DNA from: an uncultured Lachnospiraceae bacterium
Lineage (GTDB): Bacteria; Bacillota; Clostridia; Lachnospirales; Lachnospiraceae
Assembly (NCBI GenBank): GCA_910584695.1
Contig: CAJUBR010000005.1
Coordinates: 10,338 to 74,337, forward strand
Direction: 5' to 3'
Length of the DNA: 64,000 nucleotides
Shown: one piece after another, positions 35,557 through 47,224 of the stretch
Layout: every line of letters starts with the position of its first letter
How positions within the stretch are numbered: position 1 is the first letter of the stretch
Notes under the pieces: generated by a model
The model's input: only the letters and a program-made list of their open reading frames with translations
Database searches by the model: none
What the model was told of the DNA's origin: nothing
Translations under genes and position numbers: made by a program

Positions 35557-37596
35557 ATGAAACAACAATTGGATTTGTGGAAAAACAATTTAAAAAAGGG
35601 TATATTAGCCTTAGGGATTGGGTGCTGCATTGTAGGATTCGGTAATCCGGTTGTAATGGCAAAGCAGGTGGGAACCTTTGAAGGACATCCTATATTTGAT
35701 AACCGGTTTGAAGGGGTAGAGGTTGACGACAATTCACAAAGTAAGGTAACAAGAAGAACAGCTTCTTATGCAGCAAAATATGATCCGAGACCATCCGGAA
35801 AGGTTACAAGAGTGGAGGATCAGGGGAGTTATAATACCTGTTGGGCTTTTTCGACGATTGCGGCAATTGAAAGTAATCTGATAAAAAAGGGCTATGCCAA
35901 TGGCAGTCTTAATTTATCGGAGAATCATCTGGCATATTTTTTCTATAATAGACAGGCGGACCCATTGGGATATACGGCGGGAGACAGTAATTTTAGTGCG
36001 AAGGAATGGCATCAAAATGGGGGGCCTTTACAGGGAACGGCTCTGTCGCTTACAACATGGGCAGGAGTGGTGAACGAGACGGTTTCAGAGGACGATAAAA
36101 ACGGAGCGTATGCAGCCAGAGCATTGCCGGCAGGTGACTGCTATAAGAGTGATTACAGAGTTAAAAATATATATTTTTACAATTATGATGTGAATAGTTT
36201 AAAACAGGCGATCACGGATTATGGTGCAGTGGCATCAGGTATTTTTATGTTTGATAGTCAATCAACGTTAGAGCGTTATTGGAATCCATCCACAAACGGA
36301 TATTACTGTAATGATACAGCGGATGATGGAAGTAAGCTGGGTAATCATGCAGTGGCGATTGTTGGTTGGGATGATACCTATTCAAAGAACAACTTTCAGA
36401 TGAAACCCAAGAATAACGGTGCATGGATTGTAAAGAATAGTTGGGGCAGTGGATGGGGTGCCGGTGGCTATATGTATGTGTCTTATGAGGATACCAGTTT
36501 AGATGAAATTATAGCATTTGATATGGAAAAGACTACAGAGAGTTATGATTATAATTACCAATATGATGGAAGTGCAAATCCAGGCTATTATTCTCAGTAT
36601 CCTAGTGGCACCCAGTATGCTCAGGTATTTCAGGTAAAAGGTGATAAAAGTGGAAATAACGAGTCTTTGAAAGCAGTTGGCATTGATATTATGAGTACAA
36701 ATGTTAAGTACAGTATACAGATATATACAGGACTTAGCAGTGCCAGTAAACCAACCAGTGGAAAAGCTATGTTTGGAACTCCTCAGACGGGAACGTTGCA
36801 AAATGCAGGATATAATCGTGTTGAGTTAAAAACACCGGTGACGTTAACAGCAGGAGAAAAATATGCAGTTGTGATAACGCTTAGTTCTTCAGGCGGTGCA
36901 CCGGTGCGGTTAGCGTTTGATAAGTCATACAATGCAGGCTGGATCATGTTTAGAGCGACTTCCAGTCCAAATCAGAGCTTTGTATACTATAGAAAACAAT
37001 GGTCTGATGTGGCAAAACAGGAAAATGGCAGTTTCCGTATCAAAGCATACACGGACAGTACAAACCAGAAAACATCCTATAAACTGAGCGATACAAATCT
37101 CGGAATATCAAAGGGAAGTTCGGCAGCGCTTTCTCTTAAGACTACGCCGGCATCTGTAAAGCGTAAGGTGACATGGAAGTCTTCTAATAAAAAGGTAGCA
37201 ACTGTTTCGAGCAGTGGGAAAGTAAAGGCGAAAGCATATGGAAAAGCAACAATTACGGCAAAGTTTATAGCAGGCAGTTCAACAAAAACATTGAAATGTA
37301 CTGTGACAGTGGGACCGTCAAAGGTGAAAAATCTAGCGGTAAAAGGCGGCAAAAAGAAGCTTACCGTTAAGTGGAAAAAGAATACTGCGGCTCAGGGATA
37401 TGTTATTTATTATTCAAAGAGTAAAAACAGTGGCTATAAAACGTTAGCGACAATTAAGACGAATTCGAAAACGAATTACACGAAAAAGAAAATGAAAAAG
37501 GGTACTTACTATGTCAAGATAAGAGCCTATAGGAAGAGTGGAAGTAAGAAGCTTTATGGAAGCTACAGTGGAGCAAAGAAAGTTACAGTAAAATAA
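35557..37596 (+). CDS. Secreted papain-like (C1A) cysteine peptidase with lectin-like, Big_2 and FN3-like domains
   Basis: 679 residues, ATG 35557 after AGAGGGAAAAGG. Signal peptide about 1-35 (ending VVMAK). The C1A peptidase domain spans ~75-325 with catalytic Cys95 in SYNTCWAFS, His near 264 in GNHAVAIVGWD and Asn near 293 in KNSWGSGWG. A lectin-like domain typical of clostridial C1 surface peptidases follows (~335-505). Then come a Lys-rich Big_2 domain (~515-590: WKSSNKKVATVSSSGKVKAK) and a fibronectin-III-like end (~590-679). This is a surface or secreted protease. Domain identities are by pattern. Confidence 0.9.
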   Translation: MKQQLDLWKNNLKKGILALGIGCCIVGFGNPVVMAKQVGTFEGHPIFDNRFEGVEVDDNSQSKVTRRTASYAAKYDPRPSGKVTRVEDQGSYNTCWAFSTIAAIESNLIKKGYANGSLNLSENHLAYFFYNRQADPLGYTAGDSNFSAKEWHQNGGPLQGTALSLTTWAGVVNETVSEDDKNGAYAARALPAGDCYKSDYRVKNIYFYNYDVNSLKQAITDYGAVASGIFMFDSQSTLERYWNPSTNGYYCNDTADDGSKLGNHAVAIVGWDDTYSKNNFQMKPKNNGAWIVKNSWGSGWGAGGYMYVSYEDTSLDEIIAFDMEKTTESYDYNYQYDGSANPGYYSQYPSGTQYAQVFQVKGDKSGNNESLKAVGIDIMSTNVKYSIQIYTGLSSASKPTSGKAMFGTPQTGTLQNAGYNRVELKTPVTLTAGEKYAVVITLSSSGGAPVRLAFDKSYNAGWIMFRATSSPNQSFVYYRKQWSDVAKQENGSFRIKAYTDSTNQKTSYKLSDTNLGISKGSSAALSLKTTPASVKRKVTWKSSNKKVATVSSSGKVKAKAYGKATITAKFIAGSSTKTLKCTVTVGPSKVKNLAVKGGKKKLTVKWKKNTAAQGYVIYYSKSKNSGYKTLATIKTNSKTNYTKKKMKKGTYYVKIRAYRKSGSKKLYGSYSGAKKVTVK

Positions 37597-37675
37597 ACAA
37601 ACATACTTGAAAGTAAAAGTGAACAGCATGCAGGATAATCAGATAAATGACGGTGACAAAGAGGATAAAGAAGAA

Positions 37676-38785
37676 ATGTGTTCCTTAAAAGAGAACGGAA
37701 TCCGGACACGGATAGTGAATGCGGCAGGATTTGGAGAATGGGAAGCAGGGAAACTGGCAGGATTGTTAAAAGATCCTGCCGGTTGCCTTAAAAATGGCGG
37801 GTTGGTCGCATTTCCTACGGAGACGGTGTATGGTCTTGGTGCGGATGCTTTGAATAAAACTGCGGCCGGCAGGATTTATGCAGCTAAGGGGAGACCCTCA
37901 GATAATCCGCTCATTGTACACATTTCCAAAGTGGAGGATATAGAGGTTCTTGCCTATACAAATAATCTGGCGGTTACACTGGCACATGCATTTTGGCCGG
38001 GTCCCCTTACGATTATTTTGCAGAAGAAAAGGACAGTTCCCTATGAAACGACAGGAGGTTTGGATACGGTTGCAATCCGTATGCCGTCTCATCCTGTGGC
38101 GTTGGAACTCATCCGGCAGTCCGGTGTATATGTAGCGGCACCCAGTGCCAATACATCAGGAAGACCATCACCTACAAAGGCAGATCATGTAATGGAAGAT
38201 TTGAATGGAAGGATAGAGTATATTATAGATGGAGGTCTGGTAGGAATTGGGATTGAATCTACGATTGTGGATGTCAGCGGTGAGGTTCCGGTTATTTTGC
38301 GTCCTGGATTTATTACGAAGAAAATGTTAGAACAGGTGATTGGAACTGTCAAAATTGATCCTGCTCTGGATAAACCGGCAGAGGGATTCCGACCAAAGGC
38401 ACCAGGAATGAAGTACACCCATTATGCACCAAAGGGGGAACTTACACTGGTGGAGGCAAAGGAGGAGCATGCCGGAACGGAAAAAAAAGTTGCAGACAAG
38501 ATTTGTGAGCTTGCAAAAGAAAAGAGGAAAGCCGGTTACAAGGTGGGAATCATGGCACCAGGTGAAACCCTCTCTTATTATCAGGGACAGGCAGATACAT
38601 TGGTCTGCGTCGGTGACCGGAAAGAATGCGGTACGGTAGCGGCTGGTTTATATGCAGCACTAAGAGATTTTGACACAGCGGGCGTGGATTATATTTACGC
38701 AGAAAGTTTTCGCGGAGAAGGAATTTCTTATGCGATTATGAACCGTTTGTTAAAGGCAGCGGGGCAGAGGATAATTCGTGTATAG
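37676..38785 (+). CDS. ywlC: L-threonylcarbamoyladenylate synthase (Sua5/YwlC type)
   Basis: 369 residues from ATG 37676 (GAGG ~11 bases upstream); other possible starts are TTG 37607 and ATG 37628, and the first ~30 residues are not conserved, so the start is uncertain. The enzyme makes threonylcarbamoyl-AMP for tRNA t6A37. The YrdC domain contains GGLVAFPTETVYGLGADALN, the KxR-type AAKGRPSDNPLIVH, and SANTSGRPSPT. The C-terminal Sua5 domain begins after the linker PGMKYTHYAPKGEL. It precedes rpiB and the atp genes, an order common in Lachnospiraceae. Confidence 0.92.
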   Translation: MCSLKENGIRTRIVNAAGFGEWEAGKLAGLLKDPAGCLKNGGLVAFPTETVYGLGADALNKTAAGRIYAAKGRPSDNPLIVHISKVEDIEVLAYTNNLAVTLAHAFWPGPLTIILQKKRTVPYETTGGLDTVAIRMPSHPVALELIRQSGVYVAAPSANTSGRPSPTKADHVMEDLNGRIEYIIDGGLVGIGIESTIVDVSGEVPVILRPGFITKKMLEQVIGTVKIDPALDKPAEGFRPKAPGMKYTHYAPKGELTLVEAKEEHAGTEKKVADKICELAKEKRKAGYKVGIMAPGETLSYYQGQADTLVCVGDRKECGTVAAGLYAALRDFDTAGVDYIYAESFRGEGISYAIMNRLLKAAGQRIIRV

Positions 38786-38800
38786 AAAGGAAGAAAAGAG

Positions 38801-39229
38801 ATGATAGCATTAGGATGTGATCATGGTGGATATTCTTTAATGCAGGAGGTTAAGAAACATTTAGAGGAAAGAAAGATTGATTATAAGGATTTTGGATGTT
38901 ATTCCGAAGAAGCGGTAGATTATCCTGTTTATGCAAAGAAAGCAGCACAAGCAGTAGCAAGTGGAGAATGTGAGGAAGGAATTCTGATTTGCGGAACCGG
39001 AATCGGAATCTCTATTGCAGCAAATAAAGTAAAAGGGATTCGTGCAGCACTCTGTCATGACTGCTTTAGTGCCGCGGCGACAAAGGAACATAACAATGCG
39101 AATATGCTTGCAATGGGTGCAAGAGTAATTGGACCGGGACTGGCTCTTAAGATTGTAGATACTTTTTTGGATACTCCCTTTTCAAACGAGGCGAGGCATA
39201 ATCGCAGAATTAATATGATTGAGGATTAA
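38801..39229 (+). CDS. rpiB: Ribose-5-phosphate isomerase B
   Basis: 142 residues, start ATG 38801 after AAAGGAAG. It interconverts ribulose 5-phosphate and ribose 5-phosphate. GCDHGGYSL at the N-terminus, GILICGTGIGISIAANK (phosphate loop) and HNNANMLAMGARVIG are the RpiB/LacAB signatures. A Cys at the GILICGTG position matches the catalytic Cys of bacterial RpiB. It lies 15 bases after ywlC and 5 bases before the atpZ-like gene. Confidence 0.95.
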   Translation: MIALGCDHGGYSLMQEVKKHLEERKIDYKDFGCYSEEAVDYPVYAKKAAQAVASGECEEGILICGTGIGISIAANKVKGIRAALCHDCFSAAATKEHNNANMLAMGARVIGPGLALKIVDTFLDTPFSNEARHNRRINMIED

Positions 39230-39234
39230 ATTCA

Positions 39235-39456
39235 ATGAAAATGTTAGCATTAATTACCCAGCTTGCTGTTTCGATGTTGACGGCAATTTTGATTTGCGGT
39301 GGGATTGGATATGCAATAGATGCATATTTTGGAACAAATGTATTAGTGTTTTTTCTGATATTAGGTGTGCTGGGCGGTTATAAGGCATGCTATAATATTA
39401 TCTGCAAATTCTTGGGAAAAAATAGTCTGTTCCCAAAAGATACAAAAGAAAAATAA
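39235..39456 (+). CDS. atpZ: AtpZ/AtpI-family small membrane protein
   Basis: 73 residues with two membrane helices (about 5-27 and 34-53). The glycines in ICGGIGYAIDAYFGT and LGVLGGYKACYNI are those of the AtpZ/AtpI family (F0F1-ATPase assembly or Mg/Ca transport accessory). The position before the atp genes supports this. No clear ribosome site besides GAGGATT; it starts five bases after rpiB and may be coupled to it. Confidence 0.75.
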   Translation: MKMLALITQLAVSMLTAILICGGIGYAIDAYFGTNVLVFFLILGVLGGYKACYNIICKFLGKNSLFPKDTKEK

Positions 39457-39501
39457 ATGGAATCATAATAATGAAGGAATAAAAAAAAATAAAGTAACTT
39501 G

Positions 39502-39530
39502 TAGACATTTTTTACAAAACTTAGTATAAT
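39502..39530 (+). promoter_or_regulatory. Sigma-A promoter of the atp operon
   Basis: TAGACA (39502-39507), 17-base spacer, perfect TATAAT (39525-39530), about 140 bases before atpI. It allows atpI-atpC to be transcribed apart from rpiB. Confidence 0.75.
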
Positions 39531-39678
39531 TAAGTCATTGATGTTTTTTATAAAAAAGGTAAGCCTGTTTAAGAAAATATAGTTTGACTGGATTATATTA
39601 CATGAAAAGTCTGGTTAGAATAAGATGTGGATAACAGGTCTGTTTGTTTTAAGATATAACCAGTTGAGGGCAGAATAT

Positions 39679-40113
39679 ATGAATCAGGTAAAAGAGACAT
39701 TGACGGGCTTTGGAATTGGAATTATAATTTACACGGCAATTGTTGAAATAATAGGCATTTTCTTTTCGGAAAATATATTGTTTTATACACTGGGATTATT
39801 TTTTGGCACAGTCATTGCGGTTATTCTTATTTTGCATATGGTAAAGACTCTGGATAAGGCTTTGGATTTATCCCAGGTGCAGGCATCTAAATATATGAGA
39901 AAGCAGAGTTTTTTTCGGTTGTTTATCATGCTGGCAGCACTGTCAGCAGGAATGCTTGTTCCGTTTTTTAATTTTATTGCGGTACTTTTAGGGCTTTTAG
40001 GGCTTAAAATAGGGGCATTACTGGCTCCTGGTTTTTTAAAATGGTTATATCCGGACCGATATATAACGGATACCGGAGAAGTAACTGGGAAAGAGGTTGA
40101 AGATTCAAAATGA
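39679..40113 (+). CDS. atpI: ATP synthase subunit I
   Basis: 144 residues from ATG 39679 (GAGGGC upstream); an earlier ATG at 39625 has no ribosome site. VKETLTGFGIGIIIYTAIVE and four hydrophobic helices (about 10-30, 35-57, 80-100, 103-125) match the ATP-synthase subunit I family, which helps assemble the c-ring. It ends with a short acidic tail and lies 43 bases before atpB. Confidence 0.8.
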   Translation: MNQVKETLTGFGIGIIIYTAIVEIIGIFFSENILFYTLGLFFGTVIAVILILHMVKTLDKALDLSQVQASKYMRKQSFFRLFIMLAALSAGMLVPFFNFIAVLLGLLGLKIGALLAPGFLKWLYPDRYITDTGEVTGKEVEDSK

Positions 40114-40156
40114 ACTTCTTTGTATAAAGATTACAAACAGAAAGGAAGGTGAAAGA

Positions 40157-40882
40157 ATGGGTTATGGAATGGTACCAATGCTGTTGGCGAGTGATAAAGA
40201 AGTAGATTTCTCCATTCATCATTTGCTAGGGTATAAGTTCATGGGACAGACGGTTTATATTACAACGTCGCATGTATGCTGTTTTATTTTAATGGTGGCT
40301 ATTATGATTTTTGCAGTTGTCGTCCGAAAGAAAATCATGCATGCAAAAGAGATTCCGACAGGACTTCAGAATGTTGTGGAATTTGCTATTGAAACGTTAC
40401 AGGGTTTTGTGGACTCTTCTATGGGCAAACATGGTAAAAAGTATATTAATTATATAGGCACCCTGTTTTTCTTTGTAATTTTGTCTAATATTTCCGGTCT
40501 GTTTGGATTAAGACCGCCGACCGCTGATTACGGAACGACATTCTGCCTTGCACTGATTACATTTATAATGATTCAGTATAATAATGTAAAATACAACAAA
40601 TTTGGTGCAGTGACAGACCTGTTTCAGCCATTGTGGTTTTTGTTTCCAATCAACTTAATTGGTGAAATTGCAACGCCGGTTTCTATGTCATTGCGTTTAT
40701 TTGGTAATGTTATGGCCGGTACGGTCATGATGGCCCTTTATTATGGATTACTGCCGGTAATTGCAAAGGTGGGTATTCCGGCAGCATTGCATGTTTATTT
40801 TGACCTGTTTTCGGGTGCAATACAGGCATATGTATTTTGTATGTTAACGATGGTTTTTGTATCCCAGAAAATAGGGGATTAA
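40157..40882 (+). CDS. atpB: ATP synthase F0 subunit a
   Basis: 241 residues from ATG 40157 (GGAAGGTG upstream); the longer frame from 40097 overlaps atpI without a site. Six membrane helices. The essential stator Arg is in MSLRLFGNVMAGT, and the C-terminal helix GAIQAYVFCMLTMVF is conserved. It forms the ion half-channels against the c-ring. Asn/Ser-rich surroundings cannot decide the ion by eye; the c subunit can. Confidence 0.95.
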   Translation: MGYGMVPMLLASDKEVDFSIHHLLGYKFMGQTVYITTSHVCCFILMVAIMIFAVVVRKKIMHAKEIPTGLQNVVEFAIETLQGFVDSSMGKHGKKYINYIGTLFFFVILSNISGLFGLRPPTADYGTTFCLALITFIMIQYNNVKYNKFGAVTDLFQPLWFLFPINLIGEIATPVSMSLRLFGNVMAGTVMMALYYGLLPVIAKVGIPAALHVYFDLFSGAIQAYVFCMLTMVFVSQKIGD

Positions 40883-40953
40883 TTCATCATAGGATTTGTG
40901 TAAGAGATACAGCTTTCAATGAAGATTATTATCTTCAAATAATAATTTATTAA

Positions 40954-41247
<294 letters not shown>

Positions 41248-41397
41248 ACATTGAGAACTTAATGAAGCGTTAGCTGAATTTAGTTCGAAAGTCCGCACAA
41301 TGCCTGAATACTTAGCGAGGTGTTTTCGAGCTTAGTAGGAAGGTATGTAGGGTGCCGGAAGATAAAGATAAGAATTTAGTGAAAGGAGGATAGCACT
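41248..41397 (+). other. 150-base structured-looking spacer between atpE and atpF
   Basis: No coding frame. The segment around 41310-41340 forms an 8-bp imperfect stem (TACTTAGC with GCTTAGTA). It ends in the strong atpF site AAAGGAGG. Such spacers commonly help the c subunit to be made in excess; no terminator T-run is present. Confidence 0.4.
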
Positions 41398-41964
41398 TTG
41401 ATGAATATGTTATTTGAACTCGGAAGCCAGTCAATGCTGTTGACCGAGGGGCATATTTTTGAATTAAATGCCCAGTTAATCAACGACATTATATTTCAAG
41501 GTATAGCAATATTTATTCTTTTCTTCTTCCTTTCTAAAGTTTTGTTTGAACCTGTAAGAAAGGTTTTGGAAAACAGAACGGAGAAGATTAAAAATGATAT
41601 TGAGGATGCAGCAAAGGATAAAGAAGATGCTGCAGCGTTAAAAGCAGAATATGACGAAAAGCTCAAATCAATTGATAAAGAAAAGGAAGAGATATTAGCA
41701 AATGCCCGTAAAAAAGCACAAAAACGGGAAGCTGAGATTGTAGAAGAGGCAAATGCAGAGGCTGACAGAATCTTAAGCCGTGCAAGTCAGGAGATTGCAT
41801 TAGAAAAAAGTAAAGTTTCTGATGAGATGCGCAAGGAGATCGTAAGGGTGGCAACTGCAATGGCTGCAAAGATTATTGAGCAGCAGATTGACGAGAGTAA
41901 GCAGGATGCTTTGATAGAGGATACTTTGAAGGAAATGGGTGGTAGTACATGGCTAAGCAGGTAA
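41398..41964 (+). CDS. atpF: ATP synthase F0 subunit b
   Basis: 188 residues. The TTG at 41398 is eight bases from GGAGG; the adjacent ATG (41401) is the alternative, one residue shorter. One membrane helix (about 29-50: IIFQGIAIFILFFFLSKVLF), then a long charged coiled coil (residues 55-160), the peripheral stalk. The last 16 bases overlap atpH. Confidence 0.93.
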   Translation: MMNMLFELGSQSMLLTEGHIFELNAQLINDIIFQGIAIFILFFFLSKVLFEPVRKVLENRTEKIKNDIEDAAKDKEDAAALKAEYDEKLKSIDKEKEEILANARKKAQKREAEIVEEANAEADRILSRASQEIALEKSKVSDEMRKEIVRVATAMAAKIIEQQIDESKQDALIEDTLKEMGGSTWLSR

Positions 41965-42482
41965 GTAAAACCTACGGAAGTGCACTTTTTGAAGTGGCTA
42001 TGGAGAATCATACGTTAGATACCACATTAGAAGAGGTACTTTTTGTAAAGCAGACGTTTCTTGAAAACGAAGAATTAGGCAGGCTTTTGCTCCATCCGAA
42101 TATTGAGAAGGAAGAAAAGATCAAGGTAATCGAGAGTATTTATAAGGGAAAGGTTTCCGATGAGATTACCGGTCTTATGACCATGCTGGTAACAAAAGGG
42201 CATTTAAAGGACTTTGTTCCGGTATTTGATTATGTGATTCAGGCGATTAAAGAGGAGAAAGGTATCGGTGTTGCATACATTTCTTCTGCCGTGGAGCTTA
42301 ATAAGGAGCAAAAGGGAAAAATCGAGCAGAAGCTTTTAGAGACCACAAAGTATCAGAAAATTGAGGGAGTTTATCAGGTGGATCAGGCATTGATCGGTGG
42401 ACTGGTAATCCGGATTCAGGATACGATTGTGGACAGCAGTCTGAAAACACAGATTGCAAATTTATCAAAAACTTTGTTATAA
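41949..42482 (+). CDS. atpH: ATP synthase F1 subunit delta
   Basis: 177 residues, ATG 41949 inside the atpF end with GGGTGG upstream. SKTYGSALFEVAMEN at the N-terminus and the C-terminal DQALIGGLVIRIQDTIVDSS are the OSCP/delta signatures. It links the peripheral stalk to the F1 head. Confidence 0.95.
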   Translation: MAKQVSKTYGSALFEVAMENHTLDTTLEEVLFVKQTFLENEELGRLLLHPNIEKEEKIKVIESIYKGKVSDEITGLMTMLVTKGHLKDFVPVFDYVIQAIKEEKGIGVAYISSAVELNKEQKGKIEQKLLETTKYQKIEGVYQVDQALIGGLVIRIQDTIVDSSLKTQIANLSKTLL

Positions 42483-42564
42483 AAAGGGTATGGTCTGCGG
42501 GTATGGCAGATGGTATCCGATACAAAAACTAAGAATAAGGACAGAGAGAAGGTGCTAATTTTCT

Positions 42565-44064
42565 ATGAATTTAAAACCAGAAGAAATCAGTTCTGTGATT
42601 AAAGAGCAGATTAAGAATTATTCTAAGGAATTAGAAACCTCCGAAGTTGGTACTGTTATTCAGGTAGCAGATGGCATTGCCCGTGTACATGGCTTGGAAA
42701 AAGCAATGCAGGGTGAATTGTTAGAATTCCCGGGTGAAGTTTACGGAATGGTAATGAACTTAGAGGAAGATAACGTAGGTGCCGTATTATTAGGTGCAAA
42801 TAAGAATATCAACGAAGGAGATACCGTCAAGACCACAGGACGTGTGGTTGAGGTTCCGGTTGGTGACGGAATGCTTGGACGTGTTGTCAATGCATTAGGT
42901 CAGCCAATTGACGGTAAAGGACCAATTAAAAGCGACAAGACCAGACCGATTGAAAGAGTTGCTTCCGGTGTTATTTCCCGTAAATCGGTAGATACACCAT
43001 TGCAGACCGGTATTAAGGCGATTGATGCCATGGTTCCGATTGGAAGAGGTCAAAGAGAGTTGATTATCGGTGACCGTCAGACAGGTAAGACAGCCATTGC
43101 AATCGATACAATTATCAATCAAAAAGGACAGGGAGTAAACTGTATTTATGTTGCGATAGGACAGAAGGCTTCCACTGTTGCCAATATCGTAAAATCCTTA
43201 ACGGAGTATGGTGCGATGGATTACACGACAGTAGTTGCGTCTACTGCTTCCGAACTTGCTCCGCTTCAGTATATCGCACCGTATGCCGGTTGTGCGATTG
43301 GTGAAGAATGGATGGAGAGTGGGAAGGATGTATTGGTCATATATGATGATTTGAGTAAGCATGCTACGGCATACCGTACACTTTCCTTACTGCTTAGAAG
43401 ACCGCCAGGACGTGAGGCATATCCCGGTGATGTATTTTATTTACATTCCAGATTATTAGAGCGTGCAGCAAAGTTAAATGATGAGCTGGGAGGAGGTTCC
43501 TTAACGGCACTTCCGATTATCGAGACACAGGCCGGTGACGTGTCTGCATATATCCCTACCAATGTAATTTCCATTACAGACGGACAGATTTATCTGGAGA
43601 CAGAGATGTTTAACGCAGGTTTCCGCCCAGCGATTAATGCAGGTCTTTCTGTATCCCGGGTTGGTGGTGCGGCACAGATTGGTGCGATGAAGAAAATTGC
43701 AGCACCGATTCGTACAGAGCTTGCACAGTATAGAGAGCTTGCAGCATTTTCCCAGTTTGGATCAGAGCTGGATGCGGATACAAAAGAGCGTCTGGCACAG
43801 GGTGAGAGAATTAAGGAAATGTTGAAGCAGCCTCAGTATAAACCGATGCCGGTGGAAAAGCAGGTTGTTATCATTTATGCGGCAACAAAGCGTTATCTGC
43901 TGGATGTTCCGGTGGATGAGATTCTTGATTTTGAGAAGGGTCTGTTTGAGTTTGTGGATACCCAGTATCCGGAAATTTTCAGCCAGATTCGCGAGGTGAA
44001 GAAGCTGACGCCGGAGATCGAAGAGTTGCTTGACAAGGCTATCACCGCTTACAAAGAGCAGTAA
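42565..44064 (+). CDS. atpA: ATP synthase F1 subunit alpha
   Basis: 499 residues, the usual length. Non-catalytic nucleotide-binding subunit with Walker A GDRQTGKT (about residues 169-176), [12 protein letters not shown], and the signature [17 protein letters not shown]. Start ATG 42565 after GAGAAGGTG. Confidence 0.98.
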   Translation: MNLKPEEISSVIKEQIKNYSKELETSEVGTVIQVADGIARVHGLEKAMQGELLEFPGEVYGMVMNLEEDNVGAVLLGANKNINEGDTVKTTGRVVEVPVGDGMLGRVVNALGQPIDGKGPIKSDKTRPIERVASGVISRKSVDTPLQTGIKAIDAMVPIGRGQRELIIGDRQTGKTAIAIDTIINQKGQGVNCIYVAIGQKASTVANIVKSLTEYGAMDYTTVVASTASELAPLQYIAPYAGCAIGEEWMESGKDVLVIYDDLSKHATAYRTLSLLLRRPPGREAYPGDVFYLHSRLLERAAKLNDELGGGSLTALPIIETQAGDVSAYIPTNVISITDGQIYLETEMFNAGFRPAINAGLSVSRVGGAAQIGAMKKIAAPIRTELAQYRELAAFSQFGSELDADTKERLAQGERIKEMLKQPQYKPMPVEKQVVIIYAATKRYLLDVPVDEILDFEKGLFEFVDTQYPEIFSQIREVKKLTPEIEELLDKAITAYKEQ

Positions 44065-44095
44065 TGCAGAATAAAAAAGAAAGAGGTGATATGTC

Positions 44096-44953
44096 TTGGC
44101 ATCTATGAGAGATATAAAAAGGCGGAAAGAAAGTGTTGCCAGTACAGGTCAGATTACGAAGGCAATGAAACTGGTTTCCACCGTTAAGCTTCAAAAGGCA
44201 AGGGCCAGGGCAGAGAGTAATAAGCCGTATTTTACAATGTTATATGATACCATTTGTTCTGTTTTAGCAAGAACAGGTGAGATTGACCATAGATATCTAA
44301 AGGCAAATGATTCCACAAGGAAAGCGGTAATCGCCATTACTTCTAACCGGGGACTTGCGGGAGGATATAACAATAATATTGTAAAGGCAGTTGCGGCAGC
44401 ATTTACGAAAGAAGAGACAGATATTTATGCATTGGGTAAAAAAGGTTTAGATAGTCTTTCCAGAAAAGGATACCATATTGTGGAGGATTATTCGGAAGTC
44501 ATGAATGAGCCGCTTTATGCAGATGCGATCCACATTGGTAAAAATGTGCTTGCTTCCTATGAGAATGGAGAGGTAGGTGAAATTTATCTTGCGTATACCA
44601 GTTTTAAGAATACGGTTGTGCAGGAGGAGAAACTGATTAAGCTTTTGCCAATTGATATTAATGAGATTAAGCAGGATGTAGAAATAGATGTCCTAACGCC
44701 AATGAATTTTGAGCCTGAGGCAGATGAAGCATTGGATATGATTATTCCAAAATATATGAACAATATTATTTACGGTGCATTTATTGAGGCGATTGCCAGT
44801 GAAAATGGTGCCCGTATGCAGGCAATGGATTCTGCAACTAAGAATGCAGATGATATGATTGCGGATTTGTCCCTGAAATATAACCGGGCACGTCAGAGTT
44901 CTATTACACAGGAATTAACTGAGATTATAGCAGGTGCAGAGGCCATCTCCTAG
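44096..44953 (+). CDS. atpG: ATP synthase F1 subunit gamma
   Basis: 285 residues from a TTG at 44096, seven bases from GAGGTG; the ATG at 44105 is three residues later and too far. MRDIKRRKESVASTGQITKA at the N-terminus and YNRARQSSITQELTEIIAGA at the C-terminus are the family signatures. Central rotor shaft. Confidence 0.97.
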   Translation: MASMRDIKRRKESVASTGQITKAMKLVSTVKLQKARARAESNKPYFTMLYDTICSVLARTGEIDHRYLKANDSTRKAVIAITSNRGLAGGYNNNIVKAVAAAFTKEETDIYALGKKGLDSLSRKGYHIVEDYSEVMNEPLYADAIHIGKNVLASYENGEVGEIYLAYTSFKNTVVQEEKLIKLLPIDINEIKQDVEIDVLTPMNFEPEADEALDMIIPKYMNNIIYGAFIEAIASENGARMQAMDSATKNADDMIADLSLKYNRARQSSITQELTEIIAGAEAIS

Positions 44954-45010
44954 AGGTCCCACTGTAAAAAATGTGCATGGAATATAAGGAACAGAATGTT
45001 TGAAAAATAA

Positions 45011-46417
<1,407 letters not shown>

Positions 46418-46495
46418 CATGTCAATGGGATAGACGCAGCTTGTGTCATGTGCAAAGTACATGGTTGATGAGCGAAGCGAAAAAGGAGAATATGC

Positions 46496-46894
46496 ATGGC
46501 AGATAGTATGAAATTAAAAATCGTGGCTCCTGAGCGTATATTCTATGAAGGAGAATCTTCTTTTTTAGAATTTACCACAACGGAGGGCGACATGGGTATC
46601 TATCCAAATCATATTCCGTTAACGGCAATTATTGCACCGGGAATTCTTCGAATTCATAATAGTGATACGGTACAAGAAGCGGCATTGATGTCCGGATTTA
46701 TTCAGATTCTTCAGGATTCCGTTACAATTCTAGCAGAGAGTGTGGAATGGCCGGATGAGATTGATGCAAATCGTGCAAAGGAAGCGGAGATTCGTGCAAG
46801 ACGCCGAATTGAAGATGGTTCCGGTGTTGATATGAACCGTGCGGAGTTAGCACTTAAAAAAGCATTGATCCGTCAGACGTTGGCGGGTCGGTAA
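46496..46894 (+). CDS. atpC: ATP synthase F1 subunit epsilon
   Basis: 132 residues, start ATG 46496 after AAAAGGAG. The N-terminal beta sandwich contains TTTEGDMGIYPNHIPLTAII. The C-terminal helical hairpin (RAKEAEIRARRRIED) is complete and closes the operon. A diverged 73-bp piece of this gene (46714-46786) recurs at 51815-51887, beyond the following four-gene cassette. Confidence 0.96.
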   Translation: MADSMKLKIVAPERIFYEGESSFLEFTTTEGDMGIYPNHIPLTAIIAPGILRIHNSDTVQEAALMSGFIQILQDSVTILAESVEWPDEIDANRAKEAEIRARRRIEDGSGVDMNRAELALKKALIRQTLAGR

Positions 46895-46902
46895 AAAGTC
46901 AA

Positions 46903-46930
46903 ATACCCCTCCACAAGCAGCGGGGTATTG
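46903..46930 (+). repeat. Hairpin behind atpC with GCAGCGGGGT motif
   Basis: AATACCCC and GGGGTATT enclose a 12-base loop. The right half contains GCAGCGGGGT (46918-46927), shared with 26833-26842 and 51781-51790. No T-run follows. Confidence 0.6.
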
Positions 46931-46994
46931 ATCCTCGCGGCAGTCGCCAAATGGACATGCAAGCATACCCACTTGGTTCATTGCTTGCGGAAAT

Positions 46995-47041
46995 AAAGCT
47001 GTTGCTTTAACGATTTATAAATCGTGAAGCAGCAGCTTTTT
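46995..47041 (+). terminator. atp operon terminator
   Basis: AAAGCTGTTGCTT (46995-47007) pairs with AAGCAGCAGCTTT (47027-47039), with a nested CGATTTATAAATCG stem between, then T-rich sequence. The rest of the 330-base gap up to 47224 is AT-rich and holds the next promoter. Confidence 0.85.
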
Positions 47042-47154
47042 AGTTATAAAAAATCAAATTTATTGTCATTTCACTGGAAAGATGAATCTATCATAAAGAA
47101 AACAAGAAAGTTGATAACTAAGTGTTAACACAAACCAAAAATAAAAAAATATGC

Positions 47155-47183
47155 TTGATTTAAAAAATGATAAATGATACAAT
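47155..47183 (+). promoter_or_regulatory. Sigma-A promoter of the four-gene cassette
   Basis: TTGATT (47155-47160), 17 bases, TACAAT (47178-47183). Transcription would begin near 47190, which excludes the in-frame upstream start at 47174 for the first gene and supports GTG 47225. Confidence 0.7.
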
Positions 47184-47224
47184 CGTCAAGTGCACACGAC
47201 TTAAAAAAGAAAGGAAACTACAAA